This document shows positions 39,919-46,965 of a DNA stretch of 50,654 nt, one piece after another (within the stretch, counting starts at the first letter, position 1; each line of letters begins with the position of its first letter). A program made the translations under genes and the position numbers. This stretch comes from Ruminococcus sp. UBA7158. Lineage in GTDB: Bacteria; Bacillota; Clostridia; Oscillospirales; Ruminococcaceae. The stretch covers positions 36,625 through 87,278 of the forward strand of contig DKWG01000052.1 in the NCBI GenBank assembly GCA_002491605.1, given 5' to 3'. A model generated the notes under the pieces. It was not told where the DNA came from. It worked only from the letters and a program-made list of their open reading frames with translations, and searched no databases.

Positions 39919-40965
39919 TCAATCCTGCCAAACGTCTTCCGGCAGGGAATTTAAAAATTCCGTCAGCTCGCTTGCCATTTCCTGCTGTTCTTTATTTCTC
40001 GGATGACCCGGAGTGCCTTTGCCGCAGCGCTTGTATACATAATGATACACCCTTGAGTCTGAACCGCCGAGACGGTTTTTAATCTCTTCCATAGCGTCGT
40101 CCCATGCAGGATTGTGCATCAGAATCGTAAGTGCCAACACAACAGCGGCCTTCGGAGCATGAGAACGAACGTCGTTAATTATTTCTATGTACTTGCTTAT
40201 CCATTTTTCACGGTATTCCGGACGCATTATACATCCGCTGTCCGGATGGTCGTCGTTATTTCCGACGGCAAACACTATTACATGGGGGACAAACTTTGAA
40301 AAATCCCACTTCGAGGTCTCAAAGCTCGACGAGTATCTTAGCTTATCATAGCAGGACTCAACTCCGATAGTATTCGGAAGCTCGAAATATCCCGTGCCGT
40401 CAAAAATGGCAATGCCGCCCTGAGATGTGTTATTTATCTGAGCAGGGAGCATTCTTGAGGTTATTGCGGCGTAGCTGTGCCACGAGTTGTCGTAAACCCC
40501 TGAGTACGCTTCCGGCGGATCCTGCATCCCTTCAAAATCATCCAGATCAACGGCGCTTCCTGCCGTAACAGAGTCGCCGTAAAATTCAATGCGCTTTTGG
40601 GGCGCAGGCGCAGGCTCTGCAAGATTGCCGCCCTGCGGCATTACAAGGCTTAGAAGCTTGATATAGTGACCGTCCGTCTTTTTATAGATGCAAACATCGT
40701 GATACCTGTTCCGAAGCTCCGAAAACAGGCTGACAGTCTGAACGCCGTCAGCAAGCTCTATGCTCTTTTCCTCGCCGTCGACGACAACGCCTAAAAACCT
40801 GCCCAAGCCGTAGCGAATATTTTCAAGTTTTACACTCAGCGACTTGCCCTTGAATCTGAACGAAACCGTACTGCCTCCCCAGATAAGCGTGGGGTGTATG
40901 GAATCTGAAAAATCGACTCTTCCCGAGAAGGCAAACTTATCGCCGATAATATACGTTTCACACAT
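39919..40965 (-). CDS. SGNH esterase, carbohydrate esterase family 2-like
   Basis: 348 residues. An N-terminal beta domain of about 110 residues (GRVDFSDS, WGGSTVSFRFKGKSLSVKLE) joined to an SGNH hydrolase: catalytic Ser132 in EFYGDSVTAG, the oxyanion Asn in VFAVGNNDDH, and His321 in GTPGHPRNKEQQE. This two-domain layout is that of CE2 acetyl-xylan/glucomannan esterases. No signal peptide is seen, so it may act on imported oligosaccharides. The start with GGGGGG 8 nt upstream is inside the end of the preceding small ORF (8-nt overlap), indicating coupled translation. fprA follows after 38 nt. Confidence 0.9.
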   Translation of the reverse strand: MCETYIIGDKFAFSGRVDFSDSIHPTLIWGGSTVSFRFKGKSLSVKLENIRYGLGRFLGVVVDGEEKSIELADGVQTVSLFSELRNRYHDVCIYKKTDGHYIKLLSLVMPQGGNLAEPAPAPQKRIEFYGDSVTAGSAVDLDDFEGMQDPPEAYSGVYDNSWHSYAAITSRMLPAQINNTSQGGIAIFDGTGYFELPNTIGVESCYDKLRYSSSFETSKWDFSKFVPHVIVFAVGNNDDHPDSGCIMRPEYREKWISKYIEIINDVRSHAPKAAVVLALTILMHNPAWDDAMEEIKNRLGGSDSRVYHYVYKRCGKGTPGHPRNKEQQEMASELTEFLNSLPEDVWQD

Positions 40966-41158
40966 GACATTGTCCCCCCTTGAGCTTATTGATATTATCA
41001 TGGCTGATTATTATATCCGTATTGTCGGGTGCCGCTGCATCAAAGCTTTCAATACTGATGCTTCCGAACAGAGCACAGACACCGAGACTAAGATTCAGAA
41101 TAGATGTCAGAACCGCAAAAACGATCGGCAAAAATCGCTTTTTCGCTGAAATATCCAT
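40958..41158 (-). CDS. 66-residue membrane peptide coupled to the esterase gene
   Basis: ATG with AAGGAG 8 nt upstream. A short basic start (MDISAKKR), one hydrophobic span (FLPIVFAVLTSILNLSLGVCALF), and a polar tail ending KLKGGQCHV. The stop overlaps the esterase start by 8 nt, which argues it is translated and helps set esterase expression. No family recognised; it could be a small membrane protein or chiefly a translational leader. Confidence 0.65.
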   Translation of the reverse strand: MDISAKKRFLPIVFAVLTSILNLSLGVCALFGSISIESFDAAAPDNTDIIISHDNINKLKGGQCHV

Positions 41159-41299
41159 ATAATTTTCTCCTTAAATTCAAAATAAGTTTAAATAAATTAT
41201 ACGGCTTTTCCAAAACCAGTTCAATAACAAAATCTGCAAAGCTTGCACACTGATAATAACTATAAAAACAAAAAGCAGGGTTATAATGCTCATCAAGGC

Positions 41300-41338
41300 A
41301 TATTAAAAGGCAGTCGCCCGCTTCCAGGAGACCGCCTT
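41300..41338 (-). terminator. Terminator after the CofE-like gene
   Basis: On the minus strand AAGGCGGTC, 14-nt loop, GACTGCCTT (9 bp, one G-U), then TTTTAATA. Confidence 0.72.
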
Positions 41339-41386
41339 GCGGGTTTATTTTGCGCTTATATTTGATAACAATAGCTAAGGGTATAA

Positions 41387-42577
41387 TCAGTTGGTATAGT
41401 TATCAAAGTAGCCCTGAACCAAAACAACAGGTGTTCCCTTGTCGCCTGAGCCGGAGGTCAGGTCGCAAAGTGAACCGATAAGGTCTGTGAGCTGACGGGG
41501 AGTTGTTCCCTCAGAAGCCATCTGACCTACTAAGTTAGCGTCCTTCTTGCGGATGCTGTCGGATATAGCGTCTTTAAGCGCGTCGCCCGAAAGCTCTGAG
41601 AAGTCGTTGTCCGCCAAATACTTGAGCTTAAGCTCGTTAGGTGTGCCGACAAGTCCGTTTGTGTATGCAGGGGAAACGACCGGGTCTGCGAGCTCCCAAA
41701 TCTTGCCCTTGGGGTCTTTAAATGCACCGTCACCGTACACCATAACCTCAACGTGCTTGCCTGTAGCCTTTAAAACTCTCTCCTGAATGTCAAATACTAA
41801 GGAACGGCAGTCTCTGGGGAAGAGCTTGATTTTTTCTTCTGTTGACTTGTTTGAGCCTAAAAGACCGTAGCTCTCGTTGCAGCCGCTTCCGTCAACCGGA
41901 GCGTTGAGTATTTCGTCAAGGCCCAAAACAACCTTTGCGCCTGCTGCCTTAAGGATGCGCTTTGTTCTTGCCCTTGTGTGAATATCGCAGGTCAAAACGC
42001 AGTCTGCGTAGTTCAAAATAGCCTTGGGCTGATTTGCAAAGATGATCTCAGCCTCAGCACCGCACTCTCTTATTAAATCGCCGTAGTACTTAACATAATC
42101 GACGCCTGTAAACTCATGCTTGTTCTCGCCGAACAATTCGCGGTATTTCGACTCGGACAATACATCTGAATAAGGATTAATTCCTGCTTCATCCAGCTTA
42201 TCAAGGCTTACAAGCTCATTTCCGACTTCGTCCGAAGGATAGCTGAGCATTAAAACAACCTTTTTCGCACCCATTGCTATGCCCTTAAGACAGATAGCGA
42301 AGCGGTTTCTTGAAAGAATAGGGAATATAACGCCTATTGTCTCTCCGCCGAGCTTTGCCTTAACGTCCTTGGCGATATCGTTTACAGATGCGTAATTTCC
42401 CTGAGCACGGGCAACTATCGATTCTGTTATCGATATAACGTCTTTGTCGTTAATCTCAAATCCGTCTGACTCGGCAGCCTTTAAAACACTGTCTGTAACG
42501 ATTTCGGCAAGGTTGTCTCCCTCTCTGATGATGGGGCAGCGAATGCCTCTTGATACTGTTCCCACAAGTCTGGCCAT
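41387..42577 (-). CDS. CofE-like (F420-0:gamma-glutamyl ligase family) protein
   Basis: 396 residues, resembling the CofE fold: DKDVISITESIVARAQGNY near residue 45, LSRNRFAICLKGIA, and a long C-terminal half with VVLGLDEILNAPVDGSGCNESYGLLGSNKS and VMVYGDGAFKDPKGKIWELADPVVSPA. In methanogens and actinobacteria CofE adds glutamates to coenzyme F420; this organism type is not expected to make F420 and no other F420 gene is nearby, so a different amide-bond-forming role is likely. Monocistronic, with AAAGGAAC before the ATG. Confidence 0.85.
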   Translation of the reverse strand: MARLVGTVSRGIRCPIIREGDNLAEIVTDSVLKAAESDGFEINDKDVISITESIVARAQGNYASVNDIAKDVKAKLGGETIGVIFPILSRNRFAICLKGIAMGAKKVVLMLSYPSDEVGNELVSLDKLDEAGINPYSDVLSESKYRELFGENKHEFTGVDYVKYYGDLIRECGAEAEIIFANQPKAILNYADCVLTCDIHTRARTKRILKAAGAKVVLGLDEILNAPVDGSGCNESYGLLGSNKSTEEKIKLFPRDCRSLVFDIQERVLKATGKHVEVMVYGDGAFKDPKGKIWELADPVVSPAYTNGLVGTPNELKLKYLADNDFSELSGDALKDAISDSIRKKDANLVGQMASEGTTPRQLTDLIGSLCDLTSGSGDKGTPVVLVQGYFDNYTN

Positions 42578-42734
42578 GGTTTTTAGTTCCTTTCTTTGGT
42601 TAAGATATATGTAAAAAATTAAAAACGAACACTAAAAAATTCGAAGACCGTGCGCTTAAGAGCATGATATTAATTGCATCCCGACGTCTGAACAAGCGCA
42701 GTGCTTAATCAACGAATTTCATCAAAACCAATTT

Positions 42735-42763
42735 ATTATAGCATATGAAAATCTGCATTTCAA
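42735..42763 (-). promoter_or_regulatory. Promoter of the CofE-like gene
   Basis: Minus strand -35 TTGAAA (42758-42763), 17-nt spacer, -10 TATAAT (42735-42740). Confidence 0.83.
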
Positions 42764-42871
42764 TAGCTTTTAGCAATTTTTTGAGCGTCTAAACGATAAT
42801 ACCTGCAAAGCCGACATCATCAAGCGAATATAGCTCTCGGCGTAAAAATTTTTGTAAAGAGAAAAAACATC

Positions 42872-42911
42872 TTGACACATGAATATTAATATGATATCAT
42901 TATGATATCAT
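42872..42911 (+). promoter_or_regulatory. Promoter with tandem palindromic operator for the SPFH operon
   Basis: -35 TTGACA (42872-42877), 17-nt spacer, -10 TATCAT (42895-42900). Two exact head-to-tail copies of TATGATATCAT (42890-42900, 42901-42911), each containing the palindrome ATGATATCAT, overlap the -10 and start site, as expected for a repressor binding as two dimers. Confidence 0.75.
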
Positions 42912-43015
42912 CAAACAGATGAAACGCTTACTAATGCTGATTCAAGACAAAGGGTTAAGCTAATAGCTTTTGCTTTAATCAATTGTCGTTCGGCACAATA
43001 TGAAAGGTGATAGAA

Positions 43016-44053
43016 ATGACGGAAAAAATCATCAACACTAAGAAAAACGGTATGAAAGTGCTCTTCTTAACGCTTATACTTTGGCTTTTATCCATCGGAG
43101 TAATAATTTTCGGAGCTATCTGCATGGATGGTGAAAAGTATGCTTTGGGCATTCCCATGCTTGTGATCGGCATGCTGTATGCCCTTGTCGGATGGATACC
43201 GTTTTGCGGTCTCAAGGTTTTAAAGCCGCAGGAGGCTTTGGTTTTAACCCTCTTCGGCAAATACATCGGCACGCTTAAGGGTGACGGCTTCTATTATGTA
43301 AACCCGTTCTGCACATCCTTTAACCCTGCAGCAAAAACCAAGCTCAACCAGTCGGGAGACGTTGACGGTTCGTCAAAGACAAATCAGCTTTTTGTCGCCG
43401 CTGCCGGTGCAACTGCGGCTGCGTCAACAGAGCTTATCAACAATAAGATATCATTAAAAATCATGACCCTGAACAACAGCCGTCAGAAGATTAACGACTG
43501 CTTAGGCAATCCTATTGAAATAGGAATAGCGGTTATGTGGAGAGTTGTTGACACTGCAAAGGCTGTTTTCAACGTCGACAACTACAAGGAGTATCTTTCA
43601 TTGCAGTGTGACTCGGCTCTGCGTGAAATTGTAAAGGTTTACCCGTACGACATGGCTCCGAACGTCGACACCACCGGCGACGGCATTGCCGACGAAGGCA
43701 GCCTGCGTGGCTCAAGCGAGGTAGTCGTCAAGAGAATTCAGGAGGAAATCCAGAAAAGAGTCGACGAAGCAGGTCTTGAAATCGTCGAAGCGAGAATAAC
43801 CTACTTGGCATATGCACCCGAAATCGCAGCTGTAATGCTCCAGCGCCAGCAGGCTTCTGCTATCATTGACGCAAGAAAGATGATTGTCGACGGCGCAGTC
43901 GGAATGGTTGAAATGGCACTCGAGCGCATAAACGAGGGCGGAATGGTCAATCTGGATGAAGAGAGAAAAGCGGCAATGGTTTCAAACCTTCTCGTAGTCC
44001 TATGCGGCAACCACGACGCACAGCCTGTTGTAAACTCAGGAAGTCTTTATTAA
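43016..44053 (+). CDS. SPFH-domain membrane protein
   Basis: 345 residues. Two adjacent hydrophobic segments at the N-terminus (VLFLTLILWLLSIGVIIFGAI and LGIPMLVIGMLYALVGWIPF) anchor it; the SPFH (stomatin/prohibitin/flotillin) domain follows: ALVLTLFGKYIGTLKGDGFYY, GNPIEIGIAVMWRVVDTAKA, DSALREIVKVYPYD, then a coiled helical region (VVKRIQEEIQKRVDEAGLEIVEARI, MLQRQQASAIIDARKMIVDGA). Such proteins oligomerise into membrane microdomain scaffolds. Start at the ATG with AAAGGTG 6 nt upstream. A ribbon-helix-helix gene follows by 6 nt. Confidence 0.92.
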   Translation: MTEKIINTKKNGMKVLFLTLILWLLSIGVIIFGAICMDGEKYALGIPMLVIGMLYALVGWIPFCGLKVLKPQEALVLTLFGKYIGTLKGDGFYYVNPFCTSFNPAAKTKLNQSGDVDGSSKTNQLFVAAAGATAAASTELINNKISLKIMTLNNSRQKINDCLGNPIEIGIAVMWRVVDTAKAVFNVDNYKEYLSLQCDSALREIVKVYPYDMAPNVDTTGDGIADEGSLRGSSEVVVKRIQEEIQKRVDEAGLEIVEARITYLAYAPEIAAVMLQRQQASAIIDARKMIVDGAVGMVEMALERINEGGMVNLDEERKAAMVSNLLVVLCGNHDAQPVVNSGSLY

Positions 44054-44059
44054 TAGGAC

Positions 44060-44257
44060 ATGGCAGAAAAAAAGCAGATACCGCTCAGAGTATCCGAAAA
44101 GCTCTACAGTGCCCTTGCCGCATGGGCTGAAGACGATTTCCGCTCCATAAACGGACAGATTGAGTACCTATTGACAGAATGCGTCCGCCAAAGAAAGAAA
44201 AACGGCAAATATGTCTCAGACGAGATAGATAAGCCGCTTGATATTGACATCGAATAA
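44060..44257 (+). CDS. Arc-like ribbon-helix-helix protein, 65 residues
   Basis: MAEKKQIPLRVSEKLYSALAAWAEDDFRSINGQIEYLLTECVRQR matches an Arc/MetJ fold: one beta strand (IPLRVS) and two helices. The tail is charged. It starts 6 nt after the SPFH stop, so it is in the same transcript; small Arc-like proteins beside SPFH genes recur in Firmicutes and Bacteroidetes. It could bind the tandem operator upstream of the operon, or bind the SPFH scaffold itself. Confidence 0.88.
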   Translation: MAEKKQIPLRVSEKLYSALAAWAEDDFRSINGQIEYLLTECVRQRKKNGKYVSDEIDKPLDIDIE

Positions 44258-44335
44258 CACATCCCGCCGTCAAGTAATGTGGTCAAAAATCAGCATCAAA
44301 AAGCCTGATTTTAATCAGAAGGGAATGCTAATGAC

Positions 44336-44635
44336 ATGGAAGATCAAAACGAATTAATCAGCTCAGAACATTTAAACGATGCTTCGGTAAACGATATTTT
44401 AAACGCAATTAATCTCCCCTGCATACCCGACAGCTCGGATATATCAGATGAATCAAAAAACGAAGATAAAGAAGACACAAATACCGCTGTGTATCTTCCC
44501 ATCGGAATGTGCCTCGGAATGGCGATAGGTATAGCAGTCGGAGCCGTAACAAAACACATCGGAATTTGGATGTGTGTCGGCATATCAATAGGAATGTCGG
44601 TGGGCGTGCTTCTTTCATCCTCTAAGGGGAAATAA
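44336..44635 (+). CDS. Small glycine-rich two-span membrane protein, 99 residues
   Basis: A polar acidic N-terminal half (residues 1-50, SSDISDESKNEDKEDTN) and two C-terminal membrane helices with small-residue packing: YLPIGMCLGMAIGIAVGAV and IGIWMCVGISIGMSVGVLL. The GxxxG-like spacing suggests helix oligomers. AGAAGGGA lies about 11 nt before the ATG, in a region where CTGATT-TT-AATCAG can hide the site. Third gene of the SPFH unit (78-nt gap). No family name assigned. Confidence 0.78.
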   Translation: MEDQNELISSEHLNDASVNDILNAINLPCIPDSSDISDESKNEDKEDTNTAVYLPIGMCLGMAIGIAVGAVTKHIGIWMCVGISIGMSVGVLLSSSKGK

Positions 44636-44693
44636 TCAATCACTGTCGTCAAGAAACTTAAGCATCGCAGCAGCCGTAAAACATATTAACAAT

Positions 44694-44726
44694 AAAAAAC
44701 GCAGAGAGCTTTTCCCTGCGTTTTTT
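44694..44726. terminator. Bidirectional terminator SPFH operon / prfC
   Basis: AAAAAACGCAG, 11-nt loop, CTGCGTTTTTT: an 11-bp stem with T runs on both strands, between convergent units. Confidence 0.92.
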
Positions 44727-44738
44727 ATTTATCGGAAA

Positions 44739-46328
44739 TTAATTCTTATTGAACTCGCTGAGCTTCAAGTCCTCATTCTTATCGAGCGCCCAGCGAATAT
44801 TCCACTCGCTGGTAAAAAGCAGCAGATAATTGCCCTTGAAGTCCTGAACAACCTTTGTGTCTGAGCTTAAATTGAGCTTTTTAGGATCTATTCCCTCGTT
44901 GTCAATCCAGCGGATATACGAATACGGCAGACCCTCGTTTATAATCTCAACGTTATACTCAGTCAGCATTCTGTGCTGGAAAACGTCAAACTGCAAAACG
45001 CCGACAACGCCCACAATTACCTCTTCCATACCTGTATCAGGCTCACGGAATATCTGAATCGCACCTTCCTGCGCTATCTGGGTTGCCCCCTTGACGAACT
45101 GCTTGCGCTTCATTGTGTCCTTATGGCGGATTCTTGCAAAATGCTCGGGCGCAAAGGTCGGGATGCCGTCGAATTTAAAATCACTTCCGGGAGAGACAAT
45201 TGTGTCGCCTATTGAAAAGATACCGGGGTCGAACACTCCTATGATGTCTCCCGCATAGGCTTCATTGATTATTTCACGCTCCTGCGCCATCATCTGCTGT
45301 GGCTGGGAAAGACGCATCTTTTTAAGTCCGCCCTGAACATGGCAGACCTCCATGTCCCTTGTGAACTTTCCTGAGCATATTCTCATAAACGTCAGCCTGT
45401 CACGGTGAGCCTTGTTCATATTCGCCTGAATTTTGAACACGAACGCCGAGAAGTTGTCGTCAGTCGGGTTTATAACTCCCTTGTCCGAAACTCTGGGGAG
45501 CGGAGGGCTTGTCATCTTTAAAAAGCCCTCTAAGAAGGGTTCAACGCCGAAATTGTTAAGAGCAGAACCGAAGAATACAGGCGACAGCTTGCCCTTAGAA
45601 ACTCTTTCAAGGTCAAGCTCATCACTTGCTCCGTCCAAAAGCTCAACGTCCTCTAAAAGCTGGCGACGGTTCTTCTCTCCGATGAGCTTATCAAGCTCAG
45701 GGTCGGTCAAATCGGCTTCGCAGGACTCAGCTTCACGCTGACCGCCGTTTGCGGTGTAGGAAATGATGTGCTTAGTTGCACGGTCGTAGACGCCCTTGAA
45801 GTCGACGCCGTCGCCTATTGGCCAGTTCATCGGGCAGGTTGAAATGCCAAGCTCCTCTTCGATCTGAGTTAAGAGGTCGAAGGGATTTTTTGCATCCCTG
45901 TCCATCTTGTTTATGAAGGTAAAAATAGGTATGTTTCTCATTACACAGACCTTAAAAAGCTTTCTGGTCTGATTCTCAACGCCCTTTGCAGCGTCAATAA
46001 CCATTACCGCCGAGTCGACAGCCATAAGGGTTCTGTAGGTGTCCTCAGAGAAGTCCTGGTGACCCGGGGTGTCTAAAATATTGATGCAAAAGCCCTCGTA
46101 TTCAAACTGCATAACAGAGCTGGTTACAGATATTCCCCTCTGCTTTTCAATCTCCATCCAGTCCGAAACGGCGTGGCGGTCGGTCTTTTTGCCCTTTACA
46201 GAGCCTGCAAGGGTTATAGCTCCGCCGTACAACAGGAGCTTTTCCGTAAGTGTAGTTTTACCGGCGTCGGGGTGCGAAATTATCGCAAACGTTCGACGGC
46301 GGTTTATTTCTTTTTCTAAATTAGGCAA
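44739..46328 (-). CDS. prfC: Peptide chain release factor 3
   Basis: Translational GTPase that recycles RF1/RF2 after termination. 529 residues from the TTG start. G motifs ISHPDAGKTTLTEKLL, DTPGHQDFSEDTYRTL and FINKMDRDAKNP; the RF3-specific MNWPIGDGVDFKGVYDR and the C-terminal FQHRMLTEYNVE are present. TTG 46328 is chosen because GGAGG lies 8 nt before it; the frame opens five codons earlier but that would place the ribosome binding site inside the gene. A 180-nt leader with a short ORF lies upstream. Confidence 0.96.
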   Translation of the reverse strand: MPNLEKEINRRRTFAIISHPDAGKTTLTEKLLLYGGAITLAGSVKGKKTDRHAVSDWMEIEKQRGISVTSSVMQFEYEGFCINILDTPGHQDFSEDTYRTLMAVDSAVMVIDAAKGVENQTRKLFKVCVMRNIPIFTFINKMDRDAKNPFDLLTQIEEELGISTCPMNWPIGDGVDFKGVYDRATKHIISYTANGGQREAESCEADLTDPELDKLIGEKNRRQLLEDVELLDGASDELDLERVSKGKLSPVFFGSALNNFGVEPFLEGFLKMTSPPLPRVSDKGVINPTDDNFSAFVFKIQANMNKAHRDRLTFMRICSGKFTRDMEVCHVQGGLKKMRLSQPQQMMAQEREIINEAYAGDIIGVFDPGIFSIGDTIVSPGSDFKFDGIPTFAPEHFARIRHKDTMKRKQFVKGATQIAQEGAIQIFREPDTGMEEVIVGVVGVLQFDVFQHRMLTEYNVEIINEGLPYSYIRWIDNEGIDPKKLNLSSDTKVVQDFKGNYLLLFTSEWNIRWALDKNEDLKLSEFNKN

Positions 46329-46358
46329 AATATATTCCTCCAAATTAAGTTTACAGAT

Positions 46359-46472
46359 TTATATTTTAAAAACCGCATCGGGTATACTCCGAGCGAAACC
46401 AAACGAGCTTAGCAACGCGCAAGGCTTAAAAGCGCATAGCATCAAGCCGCAAAGAAAATCGACATTTTTCAC
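46359..46472 (-). CDS. Possible 37-residue leader ORF upstream of prfC
   Basis: GTG start behind AAAGGAGGGG (about 10-nt spacing), stop TAA 30 nt before the prfC start. The peptide runs VKNVDFLCGLMLCALKPCAL and ends ARSIPDAVFKI; it is Cys/Leu-rich. The segment next to its ribosome binding site (GGCGAAACC) is complementary to GGTTTCGCT inside the ORF, so the site can be hidden. ATG-TGA overlaps the same point, an alternative start-stop. No family recognised. Confidence 0.4.
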   Translation of the reverse strand: MKNVDFLCGLMLCAFKPCALLSSFGFARSIPDAVFKI

Positions 46473-46514
46473 ATCGGTTTCGCCCCTCCTTTATCCGTTT
46501 GGACATAACTATCC

Positions 46515-46520
46515 ATTATA
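46515..46520 (-). promoter_or_regulatory. Probable -10 element of prfC
   Basis: TATAAT on the minus strand, about 40 nt before the leader ORF start; no convincing -35 hexamer at 16-18 nt. Confidence 0.45.
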
Positions 46521-46965
46521 AGTATACTTAAATATTATTGGCTTAAATATCATATCACAGTTTTTCGGGTTTGGCAATATCTCATTTAACAATATAGTGT
46601 TTTTTCACATGTAAAAGCTATCATTCCTACAAAACGCTAAGCAAATCAACCCCGCATTCCGAATTCAACTTAACTCGCATAATAATTCGCATCGATTTTT
46701 ATTGATAGTCGGTTTAGCATTAATCTTCATTTAATAGGCAGTTTTAAGCGTCAGAATATATAAACCTACAAAATGTTAAATAGTCAATAGGATAAATCAA
46801 AAGCTTGTATTGACATATTACTGCATAGAGGCTAAAATAACATTATCAAATGATGGATGGCAGATTTGTTTTTTTTACAAAAATACCATCTGAATTTGTG
46901 TCAAACGCTGTTATAGCATGAGTATTAATATTAAAAGCTCAAAAACGAAAGGAAAGATAATCATT
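46521..46965. other. Divergent intergenic region prfC / GH51
   Basis: No gene seen. AT-rich; holds the GH51 promoter (46810-46838) and, just after its start, an imperfect hairpin (GATGG/CCATC and TTTGT/ACAAA arms, about 46853-46892) with an eight-T loop. Either regulator binding or RNA structure control of the arabinofuranosidase is possible. Confidence 0.55.
46810..46838 (+). promoter_or_regulatory. Promoter of the arabinofuranosidase gene
   Basis: -35 TTGACA (46810-46815), 17-nt spacer, -10 TAAAAT (46833-46838); leader of about 120 nt. Confidence 0.85.

Larger units (their letters stand above)
42578..43015. other. Divergent intergenic region CofE-like / SPFH
   Basis: No gene seen. It contains the two outward promoters and, on the SPFH side, the tandem palindromic operator; the middle (about 42765-42870) shows no further structure I can name. 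Confidence 0.6.

Noticed and set aside
44085..44286. Minus-strand open frames opposite the Arc-like gene
   Set aside because: Shadows of the ribbon-helix-helix gene, which has a convincing fold and operon position.
46918..46965. Upstream ATG for the GH51 arabinofuranosidase
   Set aside because: The extra 16 residues (MSINIKSSKTKGKIII) include the ribosome binding site of the inner ATG and do not fit the family N-terminus.
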